A stretch of 64,000 nucleotides of DNA, taken from assembly GCF_006439025.1 (NCBI RefSeq), contig NZ_RCYZ01000003.1, forward strand, positions 250,127-314,126. The letters are read 5' to 3'. Below the pieces are notes generated by a model. That model saw only the letters and a list, made by a program, of their open reading frames with translations, had not been told where the DNA came from and ran no database searches. Below, piece after piece: positions 42,372-52,879 of this stretch (position 1 is its first letter; the number at the start of each line of letters is the position of its first letter). This DNA comes from Hymenobacter nivis (GTDB lineage: Bacteria > Bacteroidota > Bacteroidia > Cytophagales > Hymenobacteraceae). A program made the translations under genes and the position numbers.

Positions 42372-43949
42372 TCACCAGCTACTGCCTGCCCCGCCCCCAC
42401 CCGACGACCCGCCGCTGCTACTAGAGCTACTGCTGGAACTGCTACTACTACTGCTACCCGAACTGCTACCCCACGACGATGAGCTACCTGAGGAGCTAGC
42501 GGCAGGGCTCGGCCGCTGCGGAATATCCTCACGGGTTTTCTCCTCGTGCTGGCAGAAACGGCACTTTTCTACCCGCCAGCCCCAACCCTCGGCTTGGGTA
42601 GTGGCGGCCTTTTCGACCCGCAGTCGGCCAGGCGCTAGGGTGTGGCGGTGGCAGGCAGGGCACGTGCGCATCCTGCTGTCGGGGTCGGCGTAGGCGAGCG
42701 CGAGGTGGTGGCCATTGGCGCACTGCCACACGTCGTAGTCGATGGCCTTGGCTTTTTCTTCGGCCTGCTGGCCGGGCTCCAGGTGGTCTTTTTCGGCGGT
42801 AGGGCCAAGCTTTTGCATGGGCTGGCCGCATTCGGGGCAGGCGAAGGGCGCATCGCGCAGGGCCGCCACGTGCCGCCGGTACCAGGGCCAATACAGCAGC
42901 AGCACCACCGGAAACAGGTAGGCCGTGAAGGCCAGCCCCTGGTGTGCCGCTTGCAGCTGCTGGTATGCTTCGGGCCGATTTAGGGGCCCCACCGGCCGCC
43001 GCGCCCGCCAGTACTGCCACCCAAAATAAGCGTGTAAATACAGCAGCGGCAGCCCGTAGAGGAAAGCAAGAAATGCCCCCGTAGTTAATTCGTCTTGCAG
43101 CGTGGCCACCACTAGGGCCCCCAGTACCGCCAGGGGCACCAACACCAGCCAGCCGCGCCCGCGCACACCCCGAGTGGTACCGTACCATAGCCGCAAGTAC
43201 ACAAAAAGGGCCAGCACGGCCGCCACCAGCGTGCCTACCGGGGGCCCCGGCTCAGGGGTGGCGTAGTAGGCGCCCAGGTCTTCGCCGGGTTGGGCAGTAT
43301 TCAGGGGGTCTTCGCCGTCCAGCATCCCGTTCCGTGCCATCACCGCCCGTTTCAGGCTGTCCATGTAGAATTGGGTGGAGTCGGCCGACGTGCGCAGCAC
43401 CGGCTTGGGCAGCGGGGCGGGCGGGCGCAAGTGCCGTATTAGGGCCCCTACGCCGGCTTGCACGGCCCCGTCGTAGTCGCCGGCGCGGGCGGGCTCCAGC
43501 ATGTAGCGCTGCTGAATGCGGTAGCAAATAATATCGGGGAGGTCGGCTTCCAGGCCGTAGCCAGTTTCAAACTCTACGCGGCGCTGGTCGAGCACCAGCA
43601 GCATAAGCAGGCCGTTGTTGGTGGCCTTGCTGCCAATTTTCCACTTGTTGAACAGCGCCGTGGCAGCCGTTTTGGGCACCACCTCGCCCAGGCTGCGCAC
43701 CAGCACCACGTCGATGTGCGCCCGGCCGCTGCGGTCGAGGCTATCGAGGCGGGCGTTGAGGGCGGGCGCGGCGCTGGGCGGCAGCACCCCGTCGGGGTCA
43801 CTCACGTAGGCTTCGCCCAGCGCCTTGGGGTCGGGGATGGTGGTGAGGTAGTTGGCAGCCGTGATGGGCGTCGGGGCCGTGTTGTTGGGCCGGCAGCCAC
43901 CGAATAGCGTTAGCCCTAATAGCCAGTACCACAGGCGAAAACGAAGCAT
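42372..43949 (-). CDS. TPM-domain membrane protein with Ser/Gly tail
   Basis: 525 residues from ATG 43949. A lipoprotein-like signal (LWYWLLGLTLFGGC) precedes the TPM domain (about 40-190) with AYVSDPDGVLPPSAAPALNA, HIDVVLVRSLG and NNGLLMLLVLDQRRVEFETG. Membrane helices follow near 265-320 and 365-385. A Cys-rich part comes next, with FACPECGQPMQK and TCPACHRHTL, like zinc ribbons. The last 45 residues are almost only Ser, Gly and Trp, as often seen in TPM proteins. TPM domains may act in membrane-protein or photosystem repair; its role here is unknown. It is 26 bases after the DUF4132 gene. Confidence 0.85.
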   Translation of the reverse strand: MLRFRLWYWLLGLTLFGGCRPNNTAPTPITAANYLTTIPDPKALGEAYVSDPDGVLPPSAAPALNARLDSLDRSGRAHIDVVLVRSLGEVVPKTAATALFNKWKIGSKATNNGLLMLLVLDQRRVEFETGYGLEADLPDIICYRIQQRYMLEPARAGDYDGAVQAGVGALIRHLRPPAPLPKPVLRTSADSTQFYMDSLKRAVMARNGMLDGEDPLNTAQPGEDLGAYYATPEPGPPVGTLVAAVLALFVYLRLWYGTTRGVRGRGWLVLVPLAVLGALVVATLQDELTTGAFLAFLYGLPLLYLHAYFGWQYWRARRPVGPLNRPEAYQQLQAAHQGLAFTAYLFPVVLLLYWPWYRRHVAALRDAPFACPECGQPMQKLGPTAEKDHLEPGQQAEEKAKAIDYDVWQCANGHHLALAYADPDSRMRTCPACHRHTLAPGRLRVEKAATTQAEGWGWRVEKCRFCQHEEKTREDIPQRPSPAASSSGSSSSWGSSSGSSSSSSSSSSSSSSGGSSGGGGAGSSW

Positions 43950-43975
43950 AAGCAATAGATTACGGGTAACTTAGG

Positions 43976-46564
43976 CTATAGCTGGCGCAGAATAGTCTCG
44001 TCGGTAATCTTGTCGTCCTCCATCAGCAGCAGGGCTTTGCTAAGGATGATAGAGAGTACGGCGTCGCCCTCGAAGGGCAGGAATACGTCGGGGTCGCCCA
44101 GCTTTTTGGCCGAGCGGTCGGGCACGATGCACAGGTACTGGTCGTTGGGCTCCATGAGGATGTTGCCCGAGCCGAGGTGGATTTTGTAGACGTGGCGGTG
44201 GCCCTTCACCACCAAGAAGTTGCCCTTGATTTCGCTCACCTTACCGATTTTGAGGCGCGGCACCAGGCGCTCCAGGGCCAGCTTGCGGTTTTTGGCCACC
44301 TCGCCTAAGTCGCCGAAGCTGTAGCTTTCCCAGTAGTTGCGGTACTGGGCCAGGCCGCCGTTGTCGCGCCACTGCGGGTCGTTGCCCACGCTGGCCACGC
44401 CCACAAACAGGTCCACGTCGCGCATCACCTCCGAAAACGCCAGCGGCGGCACCTGGGGCAGCGGCACCGGCTCGTCGGCCCGCACAAAGCGTACCTGGTC
44501 GGTGCTCACGTAGTTGTAGATGCCGGTGTCGTTCCACTCGCCGTCGGCGTACACCTCGCTCACCCAAAACTCGGCCGTGAGGCCGTGGGCGGGCAGGGCC
44601 AGGCTGGCCGTTTCGGTGTCGTAGCCCTTGTCGTAGGCCCCCAGCAGGCTGTAGCGCCAGCCGCGCAGCTTGGCTAAGCTGTTGAACTGGTGCTGCTTGA
44701 GCACGTGGGCAGCCATGCGGTTGGAGTAGGTGGCGGTGCGCTCCTCGGGCGGCGTGAGCAGGTACAGCTCGCGGTAGGCCTGCTTGAGGGGCTGGCGCAG
44801 CTCCCGGCCGTCGAGCAGCGCGCGCCAGGCCAGCACCTCCTCGGCCGGAGCCAGCACGGGGTGCCACAGCTGGAGCAGCGCGTCAGCGGTGGGCGCGGGC
44901 ACGGGCTGGCCCTGCGCATCCTGCCAGGTATCCTCCCAAAAAACAGCGTCGTGGCTGGTGCCGTCGGGCTGGTGCAGCCGCCAGATGAGCGGGCGGGCCA
45001 GCAGACTCATCAAACCATGATTCAGGTAGTACTGCTCGAACCAGGGCCAGGGAATGCGGCGGCCTTCCGCGAAGCTGCGGTCAAGGCGGTCGCGCTGGGC
45101 GGTGTAAGTCTGCTGGGCGGTAGTTTGGGCGGCTTTCAGCTCCTTCAGCTCGTCGGCGTGGGTGGCTTTGAGGGCCCCGGGGGCGCTTTTGAGGGGCTTG
45201 CCGGTCTTCTGCCAGTGCAGCTCCGCCTTGCCATGGGCGAGGGTGAGCGTGGCGGTGTAGTCGCCCAACTCCTCCACCAGCCGCCCGTTTTCGAGCCCAA
45301 AATCCGGCACGGCCATGTCCTCAATCTCGGCCGGGCTCACGCCCAGCTTCGCCGATTCGCGCTCGATGTGCCGGGCAATCAGCTCCTGGGTGTTGCTCTG
45401 GCGGATTTTGCCGCGCACCCGGGCCAACGCCGCCACGCCGGGCAGGCCGTTTTGCGAGAGGGCCAGCAAGCCGGCGTTGCCCAGCCCGGCCGCCAGGGGC
45501 CCCTTGCCCGGAATCTTGCGGAAGCACTTGGCCACCAGCGCCGTGAGCTGGGCCAGCACTGCCGCGTCGGCCAGCGGCTGCATCGTCCAGACGAGGCCCT
45601 TGGCCACGGTTAGGTTCGGCTCCGTCAGGAAGTCCCAGGAGGAATAATGGTATTCCCGGCCGCTGTCGTAGGTAGTTACGTGCTGCTGCTCGGTCACCGG
45701 CGTATCGGCCAGCAGCTGGAGCCAGGCGCGCCCCTGCTCACGTACCGCCTCGGGGCCGGTGGCAGCCGTGGCGGCATCCAGTTCCTTGCGCAGCTTGGCG
45801 GTGGGCTGGCCGGCGGTGGCCTTCTGCCACTGTTGCAGCAGGCCCAGCCAGGCGGCGGTGCGGGGTGCGGCGCGGTCGAGGCCGGCCACAAACTGCTTTA
45901 GGGCCTGCCCCAGCGGGTCGCCATCAGCAAAGACTACGGTGGGCAGCGCGTTGTCGCCATCGGCGGCCTGGCCCAGCATTTCCTGGGTTTTGAGGTGAAT
46001 TTTGAGCAGGTCGCCGGCCTGCCCCGCGCTGCGGTCGCGCAGCTGCCGCAAAAATGCCAGCATCGGCTCGCCCAACGGCGCGCGCTTGGCCAGCTTGGCT
46101 ACCTGCCCTAGGGTCAGCAGCACTGGAAATGGGTAGACGTGCAGCGACACCTCACCGGGCTGGCTGAAATCGAGCCCGTAGCTGGCAAACAGCCGCAGAT
46201 AATCGGCCTCGGTTAGGCTGAGCGTGGTGCGCATGAGGGCCGTTAGCACCTCGCCCAGGCCCCAGCGAATTTGGTAATCATCGTTCTGCACTATGTTGTT
46301 GAGGGCTGCTGCCAAACCCAGCACCATGCGGCTTTGGTAGGCCATATCCTGCGCCCGGATGGACAGGTAAGCTGGCAGTTCATTGAGCTTAGTACCATAT
46401 CTTTTGGCTAGCAGCTGTGGAATCAATTCCGACAGCACAGAACGCATTTCGACAGCTTCGGCACTTGGGTCTTCTAAGAGGGCCTTCCGGAAAGAGTTTT
46501 TGGCAGAAGCAGGCATAGCGGCGGGACGGGTAAAAAGGGCAAGGAATCGATGCAGCAAACCCAT
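43976..46564 (-). CDS. DUF4132 (MolR-like) protein
   Basis: 862 residues, no signal peptide. It has the DUF4132 pattern in the C-terminal half: LAKLRGWRYSLLGAYDKGYD, GEWNDTGIYNYVSTDQVRFV and AFSEVMRDVDLFVGVASVGN, followed by a segment ending KGHRHVYKIHLGSGNILMEP. The N-terminal half is helical and HEAT-like. DUF4132 proteins have no firm biochemical function. Its start is four bases after the 46568 gene, indicating coupled expression; the TPM gene follows 26 bases downstream. Confidence 0.85.
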   Translation of the reverse strand: MGLLHRFLALFTRPAAMPASAKNSFRKALLEDPSAEAVEMRSVLSELIPQLLAKRYGTKLNELPAYLSIRAQDMAYQSRMVLGLAAALNNIVQNDDYQIRWGLGEVLTALMRTTLSLTEADYLRLFASYGLDFSQPGEVSLHVYPFPVLLTLGQVAKLAKRAPLGEPMLAFLRQLRDRSAGQAGDLLKIHLKTQEMLGQAADGDNALPTVVFADGDPLGQALKQFVAGLDRAAPRTAAWLGLLQQWQKATAGQPTAKLRKELDAATAATGPEAVREQGRAWLQLLADTPVTEQQHVTTYDSGREYHYSSWDFLTEPNLTVAKGLVWTMQPLADAAVLAQLTALVAKCFRKIPGKGPLAAGLGNAGLLALSQNGLPGVAALARVRGKIRQSNTQELIARHIERESAKLGVSPAEIEDMAVPDFGLENGRLVEELGDYTATLTLAHGKAELHWQKTGKPLKSAPGALKATHADELKELKAAQTTAQQTYTAQRDRLDRSFAEGRRIPWPWFEQYYLNHGLMSLLARPLIWRLHQPDGTSHDAVFWEDTWQDAQGQPVPAPTADALLQLWHPVLAPAEEVLAWRALLDGRELRQPLKQAYRELYLLTPPEERTATYSNRMAAHVLKQHQFNSLAKLRGWRYSLLGAYDKGYDTETASLALPAHGLTAEFWVSEVYADGEWNDTGIYNYVSTDQVRFVRADEPVPLPQVPPLAFSEVMRDVDLFVGVASVGNDPQWRDNGGLAQYRNYWESYSFGDLGEVAKNRKLALERLVPRLKIGKVSEIKGNFLVVKGHRHVYKIHLGSGNILMEPNDQYLCIVPDRSAKKLGDPDVFLPFEGDAVLSIILSKALLLMEDDKITDETILRQL

Positions 46565-46567
46565 AGC

Positions 46568-46960
46568 TCAGCCGCCCACCAGCGGCGTGAGCTTCACGAA
46601 GCTGGCCGTGGCGCCCTCACCCAGCCACACGGCCTCGTCCAGGCTTTCGGCCTGCCGGTCGTTCACGAGCACAAAAAAGCCGTTTTGCTGAAATGCTTCG
46701 AGGGCCCGGTACACCTGTTGCTCGCCGTCGATGCGCTTGGCGGGCCGCAGCTGGTAGCCGTTGAGCACGCGCTCCGACTCGGTGGGCTGGATGAGGCCCC
46801 GGAAGGTGCCGCCCTGCTGCGCGTTGTAGGCGTCCACTTCGTCGTGCACACGCCGGGCAATGAGCTCGCGCACGGTGAGGGTTTCCTGGCTGATTTCCAG
46901 CTCCAGGCGGCCAATGATGCTGCCGCTGGCGGTTTCATCGAGAATGGTGAGTATGGGCAT
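46568..46960 (-). CDS. Hypothetical protein encoded with DUF4132
   Basis: 130 residues: MPILTILDETASGSIIGRLE then VRELIARRVHDEVDAYNAQQ and FFVLVNDRQAESLDEAVWLG. It starts with beta-strand-like sequence and may be a small ubiquitin-like or accessory fold, which is a guess. Its stop codon is three bases before the DUF4132 start, so both are probably made together and may bind each other. Confidence 0.75.
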   Translation of the reverse strand: MPILTILDETASGSIIGRLELEISQETLTVRELIARRVHDEVDAYNAQQGGTFRGLIQPTESERVLNGYQLRPAKRIDGEQQVYRALEAFQQNGFFVLVNDRQAESLDEAVWLGEGATASFVKLTPLVGG

Positions 46961-47007
46961 GATGGAAGGGCTTTGGCGGGGTAAGATGGGCTTTCTACTG
47001 GATAAAC

Positions 47008-47610
47008 TCAGGCATTGTCCAGCCCCTCCACCCAGGCGGCGTAGTGCGGCCCGGCCCAGGTGCGCAGGCGCGGAAACAGCCAGGCCGCCGCCCGCGGGGC
47101 CAGGTTGAAGCCGCGCGCATCATCGATAAAAGGGTCGTCCTCGAAGGCGGTGAGGGCGTGGTGGCGGGCGGCGGCGCACAGTAGCAGCTGGCCCGCGGTA
47201 TCGGCCAGGGTGGCGCCGGCCTCCCAGCTGCCGGCGCCGTGCAGCAGCTGCTGGTAGCCGTCTGCGGGCTGCGCCAGGTTCAGCAGCACCGGGTCGGCGC
47301 CGGTATCCCCGAGCAGGAAAAAAGCGGGGTTCCAGTTGGTGATGGGCTGCTGCGTGACGGGGTTCCAGCTGTAGCCGGGCTGCTGGGGCCCCAGCCGGGG
47401 CAAGCCGTAGAGCGTGAGCGGGTTGCCGACCGTATCAAAGTACACGTCGTGCGCGGGGGCCACGCGGTCGAGGTAGGCCACGAGGTCGGGCGGCAGGGGT
47501 TGGGGGTAGGCAGCGGCCAGCCGGGCGGCCGCGCCGCCGCGGCCGGGGGCAAAGGGCAGGCCACCGGGCCAGAACTGTTGAATTTCGGCAAAGGCAGCTT
47601 CCAGCGTCAT
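47008..47610 (-). CDS. SMI1/KNR4-like protein
   Basis: 200 residues. The N-terminus LPFAPGRGGAAARLAAAYPQ then PLPPDLVAYLDRVAP fits the start of SUKH domains (x-E/A..YxxPLPxDxxxYL). It continues GNPLTLYGLPRLGPQQPGYS and NPAFFLLGDTGADPVLLNL. No signal peptide. The family call is tentative. A perfect TATGTTTG promoter element lies just upstream. It precedes the DUF4132 gene pair by 47 bases and may be the first gene of that operon. Confidence 0.6.
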   Translation of the reverse strand: MTLEAAFAEIQQFWPGGLPFAPGRGGAAARLAAAYPQPLPPDLVAYLDRVAPAHDVYFDTVGNPLTLYGLPRLGPQQPGYSWNPVTQQPITNWNPAFFLLGDTGADPVLLNLAQPADGYQQLLHGAGSWEAGATLADTAGQLLLCAAARHHALTAFEDDPFIDDARGFNLAPRAAAWLFPRLRTWAGPHYAAWVEGLDNA

Positions 47611-47638
47611 GGCGGGCGGGTAGAAAATGTTTTCGGCC

Positions 47639-47646
47639 CAAACATA
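47639..47646 (-). promoter_or_regulatory. Probable promoter of the 47610 gene, -7 element
   Basis: On the minus strand TATGTTTG matches TAnnTTTG exactly, 28 bases before the ATG. No well-spaced -33 TTG was seen. Confidence 0.6.
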
Positions 47647-47741
47647 GGCAGCGCGCCCGCAACCGGGGGCCCCGGGGCCCGCGGGTTTTCGCCCGGCGGG
47701 GCCCTACCTTGCCGGGGCTTTTCACTTCCGCCTTGCCCGCC

Positions 47742-47972
47742 ATGAGCAGCACCGTTTTGGCCGAAATTGACCGGGCCCTGGCCGCCCGCGCCCCGCACCT
47801 GGGCCGGCCCGTGGCCATTTACCTGGGGGCCCGCAAGCTCACCCAGCTCACCCTGGATGCGGCCCGGGCCCCGCTGCCCGGCCTCAGCACCGCCGCCGGC
47901 CGGCCCCTCGCCTACCACCACTTGGAGCTGCTGCGCGACGAGGCGAACGCGGACGGCCTGCGGGTGATTTAG
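47742..47972 (+). CDS. Small hypothetical protein
   Basis: 76 residues from ATG 47742: STVLAEIDRALAARAPHLG, YLGARKLTQLTLDAARAPLP and YHHLELLRDEANADGLRVI. The sequence is soluble and looks protein-like, with normal third-position bias, but no family is recognised. Convergent with the GNAT gene at 47987 (14-base gap). Confidence 0.5.
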   Translation: MSSTVLAEIDRALAARAPHLGRPVAIYLGARKLTQLTLDAARAPLPGLSTAAGRPLAYHHLELLRDEANADGLRVI

Positions 47973-47986
47973 TATTGCCCGGGGCC

Positions 47987-48514
47987 CTATTTGGCGGCGA
48001 AGCGCTCTAGTAGCACCACGTCGCAGCCGTGGTAGGCAGCCCGGTCAAACTCCCGGTAGCCCAGCTTGGCGGCTAAGCCCCGCGAGGGGGCATTGGCCTC
48101 GTCGATGAGGCAGACGGTGCGCGGGGTGGGCAGGTGAGCGTCGCCCCAAGCCTGGGCGGCCCGGGTGGCCTCGGTGGCGTAGCCGCGGCCGTGGACGTGC
48201 GGGGCCAGCACCCAGCCCATTTCCGGCCAGCCTTTTATGGAGGGCTCGATGGCGCGCTGCCACTCGCCAAAGCCCACGTTGCCAACGAACTGGCCGGTGG
48301 CTTTTTCCTCCACCGCCCAGTAGCCGTAGCCGAACAGGGCCCACACGCCGAGGTGGCGCAGCATTTTGGTCCACACTTCTTCTTCGGGCAGCGGCCGGCC
48401 GGCCAGGTACTGGTAAAAGGCCGGCTCCTGCCACATGGCTACGAATGGGGCCAGGTCGGACAAGTGGTGGCCGCGCAGCCGCAGCCGCGCAGTTTCGAGG
48501 ACGGGGACGGTCAT
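47987..48514 (-). CDS. GNAT N-acetyltransferase, RimJ/RimL-like
   Basis: 175 residues. The N-terminus VLETARLRLRGHHLSDLAPF is typical of RimJ/RimL-like acetyltransferases. The acetyl-CoA-binding motif is seen in VHGRGYATEATRAAQAWG, and VCLIDEANAPSRGLAAKLGY fits the C-terminal part. It may acetylate ribosomal protein N-termini, small molecules or antibiotics; the substrate is unclear. Single gene, no obvious operon. Confidence 0.88.
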   Translation of the reverse strand: MTVPVLETARLRLRGHHLSDLAPFVAMWQEPAFYQYLAGRPLPEEEVWTKMLRHLGVWALFGYGYWAVEEKATGQFVGNVGFGEWQRAIEPSIKGWPEMGWVLAPHVHGRGYATEATRAAQAWGDAHLPTPRTVCLIDEANAPSRGLAAKLGYREFDRAAYHGCDVVLLERFAAK

Positions 48515-48605
48515 GGCGGGTTGAAGGTTAAAAGTGACGGGTTAAAAGTAAACCACGCCTTTTTACCCATCACTTCCAACTTTTAACTCCTTCGGTAGCC
48601 GGGCG

Positions 48606-49289
48606 TTAGCGCAGCAGCGGTTGCAGCGTGTGCCACACGGTGCGGGCCACGATGCGGTGCCCGGCCGGCGTGGGGTGGATGCCGTCTTTCTGGTTGAGCT
48701 GGGGGTCGCCGCCCACGCCCACGAGCAGGAACGGGATGAGGGCCACCTGGTTTTTGGCGGCAATGTCTTGGTAAAGCTGCTTGAAATCGGCGGCGTAGGA
48801 CTGGCCCAGGTTGGGCGGAATTTGCATGCCGGCCAGCACGATTTGGGCCCCGGGGCTGCGGCGGCGCACCGTGTCGATGATGCCCTGGAGGTTTTCGCGG
48901 GTGGCGCTCAGGGGCAAGCCGCGCAGGCCGTCGTTGCCGCCCAGCTCCAGCACGAACACCGCTACCGGCTGGCGCAGCACCCAGCCCACGCGGCTGCGGC
49001 CGCCAGCGGTGGTTTCGCCGCTCAGGCCGGCGTTGATGGTTTCGTAGCCCAGCTTGGCCGAGTCAATTTTCTGGCCAATGAGGGCCGGGAAGGCTTCTTC
49101 GGGGTCGACGCCCAGGCCGGCGGTGAGGCTGTTGCCGAAAAACAGGATGCGCTTTTTGGTATCGGGCACGGGCGCAGCGGCGGGGGCCCCGGCGGCGGCG
49201 GCGGGCGTTTTATCGGCGGGGGCGTTGGAGTTGCACGCGCCCAGCCCGAGGGCGAGCAGCGCGGCAACCAGCGGAAGCGGCAATTTCAT
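48606..49289 (-). CDS. GDSL/SGNH arylesterase-lysophospholipase, TesA-like
   Basis: 227 residues from ATG 49289; the upstream extension is shadow sequence. It has a lipoprotein signal (LVAALLALGLGAC) and an Ala/Pro linker. SGNH blocks: catalytic Ser in ILFFGNSLTAGLGV, Gly in block II, Asn in ELGGNDGLRG, and the Asp-x-x-His of DGIHPTPAGHRI. It would cleave short esters or lysolipids in the periplasm. It diverges from the ABC exporter at 49535, the same arrangement as tesA and ybbA/ybbP in many bacteria. Confidence 0.9.
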   Translation of the reverse strand: MKLPLPLVAALLALGLGACNSNAPADKTPAAAAGAPAAAPVPDTKKRILFFGNSLTAGLGVDPEEAFPALIGQKIDSAKLGYETINAGLSGETTAGGRSRVGWVLRQPVAVFVLELGGNDGLRGLPLSATRENLQGIIDTVRRRSPGAQIVLAGMQIPPNLGQSYAADFKQLYQDIAAKNQVALIPFLLVGVGGDPQLNQKDGIHPTPAGHRIVARTVWHTLQPLLR

Positions 49290-49405
49290 GGGCACGGGTT
49301 TGGGGGCAAAAGTCGGGGCGCGGGGCGAAAGTTTGCGCCGCTCCTCAAACGATGCGGGGGCCCCGGCCGTTATGCTGGCGGCGGGCGCGGGCTGTGGAGC
49401 CATAG

Positions 49406-49449
49406 CCCGTCGTGCTCACCTGGCGTCCGCGCAGCCCAAGCACGACGGG
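49406..49449. repeat. Intergenic inverted repeat
   Basis: CCCGTCGTGCT at 49406-49416 and its exact complement at 49439-49449, with a 22-base loop. It sits in the 245-base gap between the esterase and the ABC ATPase gene. It may be a hairpin from a dispersed repeat family. The rest of the gap shows no gene. Confidence 0.65.
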
Positions 49450-49534
49450 TTACTTGCTCAAACATCCGCCCCACTTCTACGTCTACCCCCATTAGGGCCC
49501 CCGGGGCCCTCCCCTACTTCGCAATTTATTAGTA

Positions 49535-50242
<708 letters not shown>

Positions 50243-52805
50243 GGCCCCGGCTACCGCGGGCACGGCTGGCTGGGGCTGGCTGCTGCGCATGGCCTGGCGC
50301 GATGCGCGCCGCAGCCGCACCCGGCTGGCCCTGTTCATGTCGAGCATTGTGCTGGGCATTGCGGCGCTGGTGGGCATCAACTCGTTTGGCGACAACCTGG
50401 CCCGCAGCATCAACGAGCAGGCCCGCGAGCTGCTGGGAGCCGACCTGGTGCTCGCCAGCAGCCAGCCGTTCGACTCGACGCTGGTGCCGGCGCTGCGGCG
50501 GCTGGGCCCGGTGCAGGCGCAGGAGCGGGCGTTTGGCTCGCTGGTGCAGTTCCCGCGGGTGCAGGGCGTGCGGCTGGCGCAGGTGCGCGGCATCACGGGC
50601 GGCTTCCCGTATTATGGCGACTGGGACGTGCAGCCCCGGGCGGCCGTGGCCGGCTTCCGGGCCGGGCACGGGGCCCTAGTCGACGACGTGCTGCTCAGCC
50701 AGTTTGGGGCCCGGGTGGGCGACTCGGTGCGGGTGGGGCGGCTCAGCCTGCTCATTATTGGGAAGGTGCTGCACACGCCGGGGCAGTCGGGCCTGGGCAG
50801 CGCCGTGGCCCCCACGGTATTCGTGCCGGGGGCCCTGGTGGCGGCCACCGGGCTGGTGCAGCGCGGCAGCCGGGTGCAGTACCGGCAGTACTTCCAGTTT
50901 GCGCCGGGCACCGACGTGGCGGCCCTCATCAAGCCCTTCGAGGCCCGCTTCGACCAGTCCAACATCGACTCCGACACCGTGGCCAGCCGGCAGCAGCGCA
51001 CCGGCCGCGCCTTCCGCGACCTGACGCGCTACCTGAGCCTGGTGGCCTTTGTGGCGCTGCTGCTGGGCGGCGTGGGCGTGGCCAGCACCGTGAGCCTGTA
51101 CGTGCGCGAGAAGCTGGCCGCCGTGGCCGTGCTGCGCTGCCTGGGCGCCAGCGGCCGCCAGGCGTTGCTTATTTACCTCATTCAAACGGCCGGGCTGGGG
51201 CTGCTGGGGGCCCTGGTGGGGGCGGCGCTGGGGGCCGGCGTGCAGGCCCTGCTACCGCGGGTGCTCGGCGATTTCCTGCCGGTGGCCGTGCGCGTGGGCG
51301 TGTCGTGGCCGGCCATTGCCACCGGCGTGGGCGCGGGGCTGGGGCTGGCGGTGCTCTTTGCGCTGCTGCCGCTGCTGAGCATTCGGCGGGTGGCGCCGCT
51401 GCGGGTGCTGCGCGCCGCCTTCGAGGCCGACACGGCCGCGCCCGACCCGCTGCGCGGGCTGGTGCTGGGCGTGCTGGCGGTGGGCATCCTGGGCTTTGCC
51501 TACCTGCAAACCCGCGAGTGGAAGCTGGCCCTGGGCTTCGGGGCGGGGCTGGCGGCGGCGCTGGGGGCCCTGGCCGGCCTAGGCTGGCTGCTCACGTGGG
51601 CCGTGCGCCGCTACTTCCCCGGCGGCTGGGGCTACGTGTGGCGGCAGGGCCTGGCCAACCTCTACCGCCCCCAAAACCAGACGCTTACCCTGATTACTTC
51701 CATCGGCCTGGGCACCTTTTTGCTGGCCACGCTCTACCTCACCCAGGGCCTGCTGCTGAGCCGCGTGGCCACCGCCGACGCGGGCACCCAGCCCAACCTG
51801 GTGCTCTACGACATCCAGCCCGAGCAGCGCGCCGGCGTGGAGGCCCTGCTCACCCAGCGCCAGCTGCCCATCGTGCAGCGCGTGCCCATCGTTACGATGC
51901 GCCTGGCGGCCATCAACCGCCGCACCGTCACGGAGCTGAAGAAGGACACGGCCGGTGGCAAGGGCATTCCGGCCTGGATTCTGTCGCGTGAGTACCGCGT
52001 GACGTACCGCGACACGCTGAGCCCCAGCGAGAAGCTGACGGCCGGCACCCTCCCCCGCCGGGGCCCCGACGGCACGCCCTACGTGTCGGTGGACGATTCG
52101 TATTTCGAGCGGGCCCAGCTCAAGCTCGGCGATACGCTCACCTTCAACGTGCAGGGGGCCCCGCTGGTGGCCATCGTGGGCGGCACCCGCGAGGTGGACT
52201 GGAGCCGGGTGCAAACCAACTTTCTGGTGCTCTTCCCGAAAGGCGTGCTGGAGGGGGCCCCGCAGTTCCACGTCATCCTCACGCGCACGCCCAACACGGC
52301 GGCACTGGGCGCGGTGCAGCAGGCGCTGGTGAAGCAGTTCCCCAACGTGTCGGCCCTCGATTTGGGGCTGATTCTGCAAACCGTGGACGATATTTTGGGC
52401 AAGATTTCGTTCGTGGTGCGCTTCATGGCCGGCTTTAGCATCGCCACCGGCCTGCTGGTGCTGGCCAGCTCGGTGGTGGTGAGCCGCTACCAGCGCGTGC
52501 GCGAGAGCGTGCTGCTGCGCACCCTCGGGGCCAGCCGCCGCCAGATTCTGCGCATCACGCTGGTCGAGTACGCGCTGCTGGGGCTGCTGGCCGCGCTGGC
52601 GGGCATTGTGCTGGCGGGGCTGGCTGCGTGGGCCCTGGCCGTGTGGGTGTTCGACTCGCCCTACGCGCCCAACCTGCTGCCGCTGCTGGGCCTCGCGGCC
52701 GGCGTGGCCGCCCTCACGGCCGCCATTGGCCTCTTCAACAGCCGCGACGTGCTCACGCGCCCGCCGCTGGAGGTGCTGCGCGCCGAGGGCTAGGGCCCCT
52801 GGGCC

Positions 52806-52869
52806 CGGGCCCGAAAAAGCCCCCGGCGCGGCCATTGCAATGGCTGCACCGGGGGCTTTTTCGGGCCCG
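52806..52869. terminator. Bidirectional terminator with perfect 21-bp stem
   Basis: CGGGCCCGAAAAAGCCCCCGG (21 bases) begins at 52806 and its exact complement runs 52849-52869, with a 22-base loop holding a smaller inverted repeat (GCCATTGCAATGGC). It lies between the converging permease and DUF2383 genes and would work in both directions. Confidence 0.9.
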
Positions 52870-52879
52870 TTGGCGACGA

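Noticed and set aside
51579..52835. Antisense open frame opposite the ABC permease
   Set aside because: Gln/His/Gly-rich shadow of hydrophobic coding sequence; it also crosses the terminator.
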